Part shown: positions 48,359 to 58,979 of the stretch, in pieces
Layout: every line of letters starts with the position of its first letter
How positions within the stretch are numbered: position 1 is the stretch's first letter
NCBI RefSeq assembly: GCF_047948215.1
Contig: NC_134457.1
Span: 16,156,626 to 16,220,625, forward strand
Direction: 5' to 3'
Source of the DNA: Lycorma delicatula
Lineage: Eukaryota > Arthropoda > Insecta > Hemiptera > Fulgoridae
DNA: 64,000 bases
Made by a program: the position numbers and the translations under genes
Notes under the pieces: generated by a model
Seen by the model: only the letters and a program-made list of their open reading frames with translations
Databases searched by the model: none
Told to the model about the DNA's origin: nothing

Positions 48359-49936
48359 CTGAAAAAATGTAACAAATTAAAAAGCCAGTTTTTAATACAA
48401 AAAAAAATAATAATCTACACCAACTCAATCAAATTATATAAGCAAAAAAAATCCTGTGATAACAAATTGAAGTCACAAAGCCTTCATTACAGAAATTGGC
48501 AAATTCTTTATAAAATAATTATAATGAAAATACAAAACTAAGAAATAAGATTAATGTTCACATCTACAATCTATACATTATTCATAAATACATAAAATTT
48601 CTATTTGTTAACTTTATAAGTAGATATAATCAACACAGCGTGAAAATAATTGAGTTATAAACTGAAGAGAACTCTTTTGTCTTCCAATTAATTTTACTTG
48701 AAATATTCATTCTAATCAATATTTTTCAATCTTAATAAAGAATGCATATTAAACAAAGTCTTGAAGAAGTAAGTGCTATTTTCAGATACAAAGTTGAAAT
48801 TGATTTCTATAGTATAAAGAGTATAGAATAGTATAGTACATAGTTTTAGTAGTCCTATAAAAAGACCTTAAAATGAACATGCATTTGTGTTTTTTGAAAG
48901 TGAATGTGATGTGACCTCCTACTTACAGTTCAATACCACATGCTAATATCATCTAAGCACAAATGAGGAGAATGGTGTATAGGAGTCTTGAACATTTTAC
49001 CACATCACTGTTCATACTGACTAGTGATCTTTGATTTTATTCAGGGCTACAGATAGTGCTGATTTTTAGCTACCATTGTTACTATCATTACTTTTTTAAT
49101 TATAATTCTGTCTAGCTCCTGTTATTCAATAGAGGATATTGTTACAAAATCCACTATAGGTGGTAAACAAACATAGCTGAAAAGGTAAAGAATACGGTTT
49201 AAACAAAAAAAATTACACACATTTTTTATTAACAATTTTAAAGGTTTGCCGACTAAAATCTTTGATGGTACGCTTAAAATTATGGCTAGTGAGGTGGAAA
49301 TAATCCGTAAGTTTTAAAAGTAAGACAATAATTGCATTCTACAAAATTTGTTAATAAATAATACTTGTTAAATACATATGGAGAAAAATAATACAGATCG
49401 GTTCAAAAAGAACAAAGGAATGACTGAAAAATTATAGAAATACACTCAAGGACATTCATAAAGTCGTGTTAGTTACATTAGTAATTTTTACTCTAATGTT
49501 ATAGCTATCTGCACTCTGCATACCTAACAGAACATTCTAATTTTGTTGTCTTAAGTTAATGAATCTGTATTTGGTTACAGGATCTGTCTACAACTATATT
49601 GTCTTTACATTACAAATAGAATCTAAGATGACTACTGTTATAACTACTAGATATGGTAGAGTCGGTTGGGGTACTGCATTCAACATTCAACTGCAAAATA
49701 AATAACAGATTTTTTCATGTAACATTTTTTTGTTATTAGCATTTTAGATTAACTAGGCAATACGAAATAAAACCATTTTGCTATCTTACAATATTTGATC
49801 ATAATTCTATATGAAAAATATTAATTCGCTTATTACCAAAGTAATAATTTATTCCAGTACAGACTGCTCACTTTAAAATTGTTAAATATAATAATAAAAT
49901 AAAAGAAGGAAATGGATGTTCAGACATTTTACTCAC
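48359..49936. other. TPP2 intron
   Basis: About 1.6 kb, AT-rich, no mobile element recognised. Confidence 0.55.
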
Positions 49937-50041
49937 CAATACACAATGATACTATTTGTGCCCCAGGAGCAACACCATTTTTTTCAGGTAGATCTGGAAA
50001 ATTTGCGGCTGCTATTGCTGCTACATGTGTTCCATGGCTAG
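49937..50041 (-). CDS. TPP2: Tripeptidyl-peptidase II exon with the catalytic His
   Basis: A 105-nt exon between TCTTTTCAG and GTGAGT. The protein is [20 protein letters not shown] then [14 protein letters not shown] and a split Gly codon. SHGTHVA is the subtilase active-site His block, in which the first His is the catalytic base, and [15 protein letters not shown] is the TPP2 form of the following strand. This is the most upstream TPP2 exon I could find. The exons for the N-terminus, the catalytic Asp and the long insert between Asp and His should lie above 50041 but were not identified up to 64000. Confidence 0.94.
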
Positions 50042-50462
50042 CTGAAAAGAAAAACAAATTTTTTCATTTTAAATTTAAGATTTTTGAAAACATTTTCTGT
50101 AAAAGGGAACTTCATATTAACCTGGGAACAGGTAGATAGTTGCATTCTCCTTATGAAACGATATCTTAAAACCACCTCAAATGTTTCACAAAGAAGCAAC
50201 TTAGAAGATTAAAGTAAAACTAAAACTTATAAGATTAAAATTCCTAGGCTATATTTAATAAATCAGTTTTCAAATATCTAAAATTTAACAATATTTGGTG
50301 AAGTAACACCTTGCAAAGGTAGATCCATGCTGTTAGAATTTGGTTACTGAAAATTAAAGTTAATGCCACTTATAAATTAAAATAAAATTGTAAACACACA
50401 CCTAACTATAGAAAAAATACATAGAAAATAGTAATGTAAAGAAAAGATGATAAAAATCAACG
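50042..50462. other. AT-rich stretch upstream of the catalytic-His exon
   Basis: Presumed TPP2 intron. No feature recognised. Confidence 0.5.
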
Positions 50463-50904
50463 GTACTTATGCATAAGTCTATTGACCAATAAATAGCAAA
50501 CTTTTGGGTAGTAACCCAAAAGTTTGCTATTTATTAACCATGAAATAACCATTATACTAACATTTTTATAACCATTTATATTTATTTATTTTATAAATTT
50601 ATCCAAACTTAATCTATGCTCGCTTCGCTCGCTAGCCTTGCTTAATTAACACAGTAATGTTTTGAGTATTTAAATAATAAATTCAGTAATTATTGCAATT
50701 ATTTATTATTTAAATAATAAAAACATTACTGTTAATTAGTCGAGGTTAGCGAATGAAGCAAGCTTAGGTTAAATTTGGTTAATTTATAAGCAATAATGTT
50801 ATATATTTAATACGTAAAATATGTTAATGATCCCGTAAACTTTGAACTATTTTCAAAGTTACAGGATCATTATAGTTATGGTCAATGGGCTAATACGTAA
50901 GTAC
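50463..50904. mobile_element. Fold-back (palindromic) MITE-like element with a hairpin in each arm
   Basis: The whole 442 bp is one imperfect palindrome. The ends pair GTACTTATGCATAAGT with ACTTACGTATTAGCCC read in reverse complement, and the centre is ATTATTTAAATAATAAA-type around 50700. The inner arms also pair: CTATGCTCGCTTCGCTCG (50615 on) with the complement of a CGAATGAAGCAAGCTTAG stretch (50751 on), and CAGTAATGTTTT with AAAACATTACTG. Each arm carries its own hairpin: a perfect 22-bp stem with a 4-nt loop at 50488-50535 (AATAAATAGCAAACTTTTGG in the stem), and an imperfect one at 50826-50871 (AATGATCC...GGATCATT, CTTTGAA...TTCAAAG). No coding capacity. Confidence 0.85.
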
Positions 50905-51858
50905 CCATTATACGTAAGTAATTACTCTACATCTTTGTAATCTGTTGCAATAAAACTAATAAACTTCTTGTTGAATGATTTCTTATTAAGCTACATTTAT
51001 CATTACTCATTCTTAATATAAGTAAATTTTTTATATTCAAATATTACTAATAACATCATATTTTTTAAAAAATTACAATTAAAATTAAAATTTTGCCTTT
51101 CATTTCCTTTATACATGACAAAAGTAATAAATAAAACAATAATTGTATATTTTATTACACAAAAAAAATGTTTGTTTCTAAAAGCAAAAAGTATGAATTT
51201 CATCTGCATCATCTCCTAGAAGCTGGGATTTTAGACTTTTAAATTAAAATGAGTTCCAACAGAATTAACATTCAGCATTAACAGATCAGAAAATAACCAA
51301 TTATGTAAGTCTTTATCCAACTAATGGTTCCCCATAGTCCACCAAAATGGGTTCCTTTTAGATGGATTTTGAACCATGTTGAACAACATAAATACAAGTC
51401 TAACTCACAAGTATTATAGAAGAAGAAATTGTATGTCTCTATGCAAAATTTCTTCAGATAATGTATGTAAAAGATCAGTTTTTCAGAAAACAATTGGTTG
51501 TGACAAAGAAAATACATACTTGTTGACATAAGGAGAATAAAATATATTTATTATGCAGTAACCACAGTTGTTAACTTATGCGATCTGTTTCATATGTTAC
51601 TTTTTCTATAGTATATTCAGTTGTCAGGAGTGACAACTCCTTTATTACAATCAATAATAATTTTATTACGGTTTATTATTTCTTGTTTTATACAATACAA
51701 AAAGAATATACTACTTTTCAAAACTTTTCAATTTTTCTTGAAAAATAAACTAGTTTTTATAATTGGGTTCTTTAAATGTTCTATAAACCAAGGACTAAAA
51801 TGAAATAATTTCACTTTCATAAAAAAAATACAATTTATATATACAAATAAATAGGTTA
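50905..51858. other. AT-rich stretch
   Basis: No gene recognised. The minus-strand frame 51529-51278 has no known family. Confidence 0.45.
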
Positions 51859-52086
51859 TCCATACAGATCATTGCAAAGGACAATGCCTGTGTTACTACT
51901 CGCCATTCCTGTGTTACAGAGGGACGGCACCTTGAACACCCAAAGAGTTAAATTCGGTCACCATTTCCGTCTACCTAGTATTCAAATCCATATAACAGTA
52001 ACTGCCTTTACTAGAATTTGAACGTTAGAAAGATCGACTTCCAAATCAGCTGAAGAGTTAACCACTAGACCGACCCCCGGTGGGTT
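51859..52086 (-). repeat. tRNA-headed SINE
   Basis: On the minus strand: a head GGGTCGGTCTAGTGGTTAAC with an A-box (TCTAGTGGTTAAC, near 52068), a B-box-like CGTTCAAATTCTAG near 52020, the linker TAAAGGCAGTTACTGTTATA, then GGATTTGAATACTAG, the block that begins the headless copies at 20.95 and 61.5 kb. After it come a diverged core (GGGTGTTCAA, CACAGGAATGG) and a tail different from those copies. So it has a pol III promoter head plus part of the shared core. Confidence 0.72.
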
Positions 52087-52639
52087 AGAATAACAATAGC
52101 TAAAGTAACTAAAGTACACACACTTTTGACAGAAAAATTCATAACTTATTTCTTTGCCATAATAATGAAGTAAAAGAATTAATCTTTTTTTTTTCCGTAA
52201 AGAATATCTTTAATTTACAACTTCACGCTCCTTGGGGGTGAAGAAATAATACATATATTAATGTTCAAGGGAGCAAGAGCCTCGGTCTGTGGCTTAAAAC
52301 CTTCCCTGGTGTAATACAAATGTATCCTGAAAATGTGAAAGCAATCGATCAGTTGGTTCTTCAGAGATTTTTTTAAATGAAATACATCAAAAAACCTTCT
52401 CAGTTATGCCCAAAAACCATGGGTAAAAATCTGGTTGCGTTTGATCAAGTGGTTTTTTGTTTATCCTGAACAAACAAAACCCCTTTTCATCTTTATGTAA
52501 TAGATATAAGAGATCTAAAATAACGAGACAATTTTTTTTGACAACCACTTTAAAGTTACTAGTAAACATACGGTTATTAAATGACCAGCTGATTTATATT
52601 GGGTATTAATATTTTTAGAATATTGTTGCTACGTGAGAC
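52087..52639. other. Repeat-like non-coding stretch
   Basis: A GC-richer segment at 52215-52470 (CTTCACGCTCCTTGGGGGTG, CTTCCCTGGTGTAATACAAA, CCATGGGTAAAAATCTGG) has the look of a decayed dispersed repeat, but no ends or coding sequence are visible. Confidence 0.4.
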
Positions 52640-53345
52640 GTAAACAAACTTTTCGTGAAACGAGTTTTTATTGTGCGTTACAAAAATGAGTGATACTAAT
52701 TATGAGCAACGTTTTGTGTTAAACTCGGTTAGAATGCTATTGAAACTTTTTCAAAATTGAAAAGGGCAAAACAAAACGCCATACGAAGGAGTGGCACACT
52801 TCAAATTCACTGCGTCCCAAAAAAGCAATAATGAGCAAATTAAAACAATGCACATTTGTTTCTTCGATAGTAATGAAATTTTCCATAACGATTGTTGCCT
52901 ACAGGATAGACTGTAAATCAATATGTTTATCTAGAAATTCTTAAAAGACTCCGTAAAACAGTTGCCAGTGTAAGACCAGCCATTGAAGACAACTGGATGC
53001 TGCATCATGGCAATGCACTTTGTCACACTGCACTCTCAACAGTGCTGTAGTTCCTCAATCCCCTTATTCACCTGATTTGAATCCCTCCGACTTTTTCCTG
53101 TTCCCGACTTTAAGAAAACACCTCAAAGGACACCATTTTGGAACGGTAGAAAATATTTTTAAAAAATATAACCGACATCTGAAGGATATTACGGTTCTGA
53201 GTTCCAACACTGCTATGAAGAGTAGGAAAACTGTTTGATGCGTTGTATAATATACCAAATAAACTATTTTGAAGATGATACGAGTCCATGTACGTAGAAT
53301 TGGATTGTGAATAAAAAGTTTTTCTGAACCGGTCTCATTACTTTA
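52640..53345 (+). mobile_element. Mariner with a large internal deletion
   Basis: Starts at ATG 52686 (MSDTNYEQRF, a known mariner N-terminus style) and after about 20 codons jumps to the second half: KTMHICFFDSNEIFHNDCC (52845 on), LEILKRLRKTVAS and VRPAIEDNWMLHHGNA near 52985 (second catalytic Asp changed to Gly), PVVPQSPYSPDLNPSDFFLF (53045-53100, third Asp kept), and LRKHLKGHHFGTVENIFK to 53160, then a frameshifted tail ELQHCYEE...LMRCII to about 53270. A 3' end word AACCGGTCTCATTAC is at 53328-53342. The middle part with the first Asp is missing. Confidence 0.75.
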
Positions 53346-53489
53346 TTTACAGATCTCATAGATATCAACGGAAACACACATAACTGCAAATAATATTATT
53401 ATACACAATTCATAATATATTTATTTATAAGTAGCAATATTTAATAGGCTAATGTAGAATTTTCAAGTCTATATAATGATTATTTTCAG

Positions 53490-53940
53490 ATATAGATACA
53501 AATGTCATCTGTGAAAACAATAACAGTGAACAGAAAACATCAACCCTACCACAATAAAAGAAGTTTACCGAGCACTCAGTGAGATGAAGAATTAGAAAGC
53601 AGCAGGAGAAGATCAGACTTTTGTAGATATCTGGAAACATGCAGGAAGATCAGCAAAATTTGCCCTTCATCAACAGCTTTTCAACATCTTATGACTGTCT
53701 GCAGAGAATCCCTACTAAAAATTCTAAGACACCTTGGACTACATACCAAATTAATAAGCATGATAAAATCGATCGTCACAAATACTAAGTTGAAAGTAAA
53801 ATTCAGAGCTGAGCTCTCAGAACCATTTCAGATCAAAACAGGACTGGACCAAGCCATTGGGTTCTCACTACCATAATTCAACTGTGCTCTAGAAGAAGTA
53901 ATGAGGGAATGGCTCAAAAAATGCCCCCAAAAGTAAAAAT
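53490..53940 (+). mobile_element. Fragment of the 4.2-kb LINE family
   Basis: Nucleotide match to parts of the LINE at 4240-7240: TCTGGAAACATGCAGGAAGA, AGATCAGCAAAATTTGCCCT and ATCAACAGCTT align with 5836-5883, and AGTTGAAAGTAAAATTCAGA, GAACCATTTCAGATCAAAAC and GTAATGAGGGAATGGCTCAA with 6179-6306. Between them it retains about 90 bases (RESLLKILRHLGLHTKLISM, 53704-53764) that the 4.2-kb copy lost, while lacking other parts. Reverse-transcriptase frames are broken. Confidence 0.82.
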
Positions 53941-56315
53941 CTGATGCGGTCACCACACGACTTCCTTGCATACCTAATTACATATACACATTTTTACTGC
54001 ACTTCATTTAAACTTATTTCATTTGAAAGTGATATACGATCCTCCACTTCCTTAATAAAAGTGGACAGTTACACAGTCACGGAAATATTACTTATTAGCA
54101 TCAAATATTTATACAAATATTAATTTATGAAATATTAGGGCAGAATTAAAGTCCCTTTATTACTTGTATTACTACTAGATCAGTATTATTCGCATCTTCA
54201 TGAGTTGCTGATTAATAAAAATTTCAGATTTCTGGTGTGTCATATAAATAAAAATTAATAATAATTAAAGTATTCCGTTTAGTGAACTCCTGTATACTGG
54301 TTATAAATGTTAATTTTTACAGGGTAAAATATTCAGTTTTTATTATTGGATTAGTCGGTGAATAATCAAAAATGAAAAAGTAACAATCGTACAGAAACAA
54401 AAAAGATAACATGAAGAAATATATCTCAGAAAAATGACAAGAAGATGAATACGAGTTATTAGTCTCTAAACATGAAGAAGCAATAGATTGGATTGTATCA
54501 CCATATCAGTAATTAAAAATTACACAAATTCATAATGAACCCTTATATTTAATAAATATTTCCTTTAGTCTGGAGAAATATTTTATAACAGTATATTGAA
54601 ATTTACTGAATTTCATGAAAATGTACTTAAAATAAAAATTGAATTCTTACATTAGTTAATGTAGGAAATCAAAGGTACTGGACTAAAACTTCAAATTAAG
54701 AAAAGACACCATCATTTTTACTGGGCTGAATAAATTAACTGCAATTATTTACTCACGAGTATAAGTTGGAATAAGATTTTGTAAAAAAAAAAAAAACTAG
54801 CTGGTCAGGGCTCACTTTTCTTACCCAACCGTCTAGCCAGGACCCCCAATGTGCTTCGATATCCTCATGCTTGTGAGAATAATACTGATAAATAAAACTT
54901 AAACCTCGTTCAGTTTACAAAAAAATATCATTATATGGTTGGTAGGTAAATTTCTTCAAAGCACAGTTTAGTCAGTACAGGACCCAAACTCTGAGCGATT
55001 TGAAGAGTGTGAGTTTCAAAATAGTCAGCCTTCATCTTAAAAATAGTAGTTATATCCATCCATATTTAGTCTGGTTCTTAGTATTACCCTACAAACACCA
55101 GTAGGAGGTTATCATATTTTGTTTCTTATTTTTCTTATGAGGCAGGTGCAGCCAGCTGGGTCGCACTACAGTAACCGTGGCTATTGGTTGAGCTACCAAT
55201 AGGGTCCCAATAGTACACGAACAAATCCCTTAAAAAATCGAAAATAAAAAAAACAAAAAATAGTCTTTAGAAATTAACTGAAGAATAATTGCAAGCCCAA
55301 ATCTACTTAATATACTGTCCATTCAGGAATGGGAAAAATTTGCAATCATTTTTCAAAATTTTTTAACTTTCTTCATCCCTTTGCAAAAAATATAAAAATT
55401 GTTTTTTAGATATTCAGATTATTACACACACACATAAGTGCACGTGCCAAAAATCAAGTTGATATCTTCATTTGTTACTGAGAAATGAAAAAAATAGTAA
55501 TTTCATTGTACTCCATTTTAACCCTTTAAACCCAGAATTTAAAAAAATCCTTTCTTAATGTGCATTTACACAGTATAAAAAAAAACTTAAATACAATTTC
55601 TCATTAATTTACCTTCACTAGTTTTTGTTGGGCACTGGTAAATCAGTTATCAGTCAATCACGACAAGTTGCTTTATAGGTACAGATTTTCAAAATTTATA
55701 GCTAGCTTAGACATGAACCCCAAACCTATGGCACATATGGAGAGTTCAAATAGAAACATACACTGCCTAGAAATACCTCTTTTCCAAAGAAATTTAACAA
55801 GGCAGCAAAATACACCGGTTTAAAGTATAAAGATGATTTCATAAAAGGTTCAGATCCTAATTTATCCCCACCAGCAAACAGTTTTATCGAGTAAACACTA
55901 TCAATTATACAAAATGGTTAGCCAAAATCAGCAGAAATCATAAGTCAGTGCACGCATAGGAAGTTTTATAAATGTAAAATGATTTAACATTAGTAAAACG
56001 TAGAATGCATTTTACTAGTGTTAAACTGACTATCTCCTAAAATGGTCACAAACTGACCACCAAAAACCGAACTTTAATGTACTTTGTGGATGACTTCTAG
56101 TATATGTTTATTTTTTATAAAGAATAATTTTAAAAATAAAATATTTAAAAATCACAAAATATATCCTTTGAAAATAACTAAGATTTATAGCGCTATATAA
56201 TTCATTTGATGAACTTGATTTTTATTAAATGACTTCTTAATTTACAAGATTTGTTCTGTCTTAATATCTTTTAAATATGATGATTATTAATCTGTCTATT
56301 GTTTTTATATTTCAG
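53941..56315. other. AT-rich stretch between the LINE fragment and the Toll exon
   Basis: No gene found. Two GC-richer islands stand out: 54800-54860 (GGTCAGGGCTCACTTTTC, CCGTCTAGCCAGGACCCCC) and 55140-55215 (GCAGCCAGCTGGGTCGCAC, and the hairpin TATTGG...CCAATA with loop TTGAGCTA at 55182-55201). Both look like decayed repeats. The end of this stretch, up to TATATTTCAG, is taken as intron of the Toll gene. Confidence 0.45.
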
Positions 56316-56752
56316 ATCGACAATCTGAATAATGTAACTTGCTTGGGAGGAAAATCTACATCAGAATTAACAGTAAATGAAATTTGTCCCATATCTACAG
56401 CAGGCGTAATAATTATTATTAGCATTCTTTTGGCTGTTCTTGGGCTCATAGTAGGTCTTCTTATAGCTCTCTACTATCGATATAATCAAGAAATAAAAGT
56501 TTGGCTTTATGCACATCAGATGTTTCTTTGGCTTGTTACTGAAGATGAACTAGATCGTGATAAGCTGTATGATGCTTTCATAAGTTATTCTCACAGAGAT
56601 GAAGATTTTGCGATAAAACATTTGGTTCCAGGGCTGGAGAATGGCACCCCGAAATTTAAGTTACATTTACATTATAGAGATTGGATTATAGGTGATTATA
56701 TACCAAGTCAAATAGCAGTCAGTTGAATATTCACGTAGAACTATTGTTGTGT
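56316..56752 (+). pseudogene. Toll-family receptor exon, frameshifted and truncated in the TIR domain
   Basis: Toll receptors are single-pass membrane proteins of insect innate immunity and development; the cytoplasmic TIR domain recruits MyD88-type adaptors. After the acceptor TATATTTCAG the exon reads IDNLNNVTCLGGK, then VNEICP (Cys pattern of the C-terminal LRR cap), a hydrophobic membrane helix AGVIIIISILLAVLGLIVGL, a juxtamembrane YYRYNQEIKVWLYAHQMFLW, and TIR box 1 (LYDAFISYSHRDEDF), then LHLHYRDWIIGDYIPSQI with box 2. In Toll proteins box 2 is followed by a serine-rich SRRTIVVLS. Here TGA 56724 interrupts, but the +1 frame from 56722 continues VEYSRRTIVV, showing a net 2-nt loss. The match ends at about 56752, eight bases before the left inverted repeat. 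About half the TIR domain is missing. Either a dead gene or a gene broken by insertion or assembly. Confidence 0.85.
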
Positions 56753-56760
56753 ACAATATT

Positions 56761-56922
56761 AAAATAAAAAAAGAATTTTAAGTTATCTGTAAGTGTAGCT
56801 ACTATATTAAAGTTTATAATAAGGCTTCATGTTTTTGTTTGAAAAGTTATTTCCAGATTTAATAAATTATTATTATCCTTTTTTATTTTTCACTTAATGT
56901 TTCGTGTAGAATTTGCTGTCTT
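56761..56922 (+). repeat. Left arm of a 160-bp inverted repeat
   Basis: Near-identical reverse complement of 58818-58979 (for example AAGTTATCTGTAAGTGTAGC, GGCTTCATGTTTTTGTTTG, TGTTTCGTGTAGAATTTGC here, complements there); I see only one or two differences. The tip overlaps a TTAA (56759-56762). Confidence 0.92.
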
Positions 56923-56999
56923 GCAAATTCTGAAAGGAATAACGCAAAAACAGATAGCTGCCTGATATGAAAAAAAACCCATAAAATCTTTACTTGTGC

Positions 57000-57960
57000 A
57001 GAATTTCATAAAATGTCTCTGCAAGCACGAAACAGTCAAGTCATGAAATTAAAATTGTGTCTGAATTGTTTATAAGACAAGGACATAGGGTTAAAGAATG
57101 TAAGGTTACTAGTCATTGTAAAGTATGTTCTAAAAATCATAACACTCTATTGCATAACCCACAGGATATTCAAGAAATATCAAACCAATCATCAAGTACG
57201 ACAATTCCTACATCAGTTTCATGCACTTCTCAAATCAAAAACCATAATTTGTCTCAAATTATTTTAGCTACTGCTCTAATTGAAATATCAGACTCTTGTG
57301 GCACACCTTGTAGATGTAGAGTGTTACTTGCTCCTGGTTCATCTGTTAACATTATGACAGAAGCGCTTTGCCAAAAGCTGAAACTCCATCGAACGCATAT
57401 CGAAGCTCATGTTAGCGGAATCAATAATGTGAGTACAGTTGCTAATTCACGTGTTAGTACTACAATTAAGTTACAATTCTCTAACTTTCAAAATCAGCTA
57501 GACTTTATAGTGCTGCCTAAAGTTACTCAAATGCTACCTAGTTCAACAATTGATACTTCAAAATTGTTTATTCCGCCTAACATATATTTAGCTGACCCAT
57601 TTTTCTACCAGCCGAACAAGGTTGATGCTCTCATTGGAGCAGCATTTATCACCTTCTTTGCGTCGGACAAATACGATTGGCAGATGGGAATCCTATCCTG
57701 CAAAAAACTTCCTTAGGTTGGATAATATCCGGAAAGATACCAGAGTCTTCACATTCGGATGTTCCATCCCTACACTGCTGTCTTGCATCATCAGAAGATG
57801 TTCAACAACAAATTGAAAAATTTTGGTCTGTTGAAGAATTGCATTTCAACATGTCCGAATTCAAGTTTCATGATGCCATGAAATGCTGCAAACGGTTGAA
57901 AAATGCTGAATACTCTTTGATTATAAAGAAAGGCCAAAATTACAACCAAAGAGTTAGTTA
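57000..57960 (+). mobile_element. BEL/Pao gag-protease fragment
   Basis: Plus strand. Around 57055 CLNCFIRQGHRVKECKVT is read through a frame change and continues SHCKVCSKNHNTLLHNPQ, the paired CCHC knuckles and TLLH motif of BEL/Pao gag. Then ILATALIEISDSCGTPCRCR and VLLAPGSSVNIMTEALCQKL (57254-57375) form the aspartic protease, where family members have D-S/T-G and here Ala replaces Asp (LAPGS). HVSGINNVSTVANSRVS, LPSSTIDTSKLFIPPNIYLA and DPFFYQPNKVDALIGAAFI follow to about 57655. After a frameshift at about 57690, SLGWIISGKI and the start of pol (EKFWSVEELHFNMSE, 57820) run until about 57960. The reverse transcriptase is absent. It lies between the two arms of the inverted repeat. Confidence 0.85.
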
Positions 57961-58817
57961 TTTACAACTCTTCTTTTGTTTTAAAATAAAAAATTTCTAT
58001 TTCTCAAAACTATTACTCAGCATTTTCGACATTTATGCGTTAATAGATACTTTCAAGATAATGATTCTGCTTTTGCTATTTTTGCTGTTGAATTCAAAGA
58101 TTATTCATCCCTATAAGTCTGTTGGTATAATTGTGTTGAGTTAGAATCCAATTTAATCCTTTAAAAAAGGGATTATTTATTATAACTATAATGTAATAGA
58201 TTTGGATATGATTTCATTGTTCATATGTCATTTAATTTTGTTTTATCACATGGATTTCTTGAACATTTTTAACTTTATTATAAAGTTTATTATAAAGAAT
58301 GTAAAAACATATCTCTTTCACTACAATAGAAGTTATAATTGAAAAACTGAGAAAAGTGAATCAGTGACTATTGTTGGGCAAAATTTGCACTAACAAAATG
58401 AAAATAATAAAAATATTAAGAAATAAAGGAAATTAATTAACTATTTAGCTATAGATTAAATACTACATAAAAAGGGCACTTTTAATTAAATCCACCCATG
58501 TATGAATTTCACGGCATGGACTATAACATGACTAATATGACATGGACATGTAGATGCACAATATGTAATATGTAACATGTAATATGTAACTTAGATCATC
58601 TAAAATGATAATGTTTACTTTTAACTCTTTTCATACAACAAAAAATGATCAAAATAAAACAGGGAACATTTCCGCCATTTTAAATATATGATATAAACAA
58701 CACTGTCTATTCTATTCTAAATAGAGTAACCAAAATTAATTTACAGTAGTATTAAATGATGTCTATTTTAAGTTGCAGTAACTCATGTTTCATAGACGTG
58801 TCATGAAAAAAAAATGT
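57961..58817. other. AT-rich filler inside the inverted-repeat unit
   Basis: No retroelement coding is recognisable after 57960. Mostly AT-rich, with short tandem words near 58560-58592 (ATGTAATATGTAACATGTAA). Confidence 0.5.
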
Positions 58818-58979
58818 AAAGACAGCAAATTCTACACGAAACATTAAGTGAAAAATAAAAAAGTATAATAATAATTTATTAAATCTGGAAATAACTTTTC
58901 AAACAAAAACATGAAGCCTTATTATAAACTTTAATATAGTAGCTACACTTACAGATAACTTAAAATTCTTTTTTTATTA
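58818..58979 (-). repeat. Right arm of the 160-bp inverted repeat
   Basis: Reverse complement of 56761-56922. It ends next to TTAA at 58977-58980. The two arms enclose about 1.9 kb including the BEL/Pao fragment. Confidence 0.92.

Noticed and set aside
49390..49450. Possible mariner terminal repeat (GATCGGTTCAAAAAGAAC) matching the 3' end near 53340
   Set aside because: Similarity is short and the distance and orientation do not make an element.
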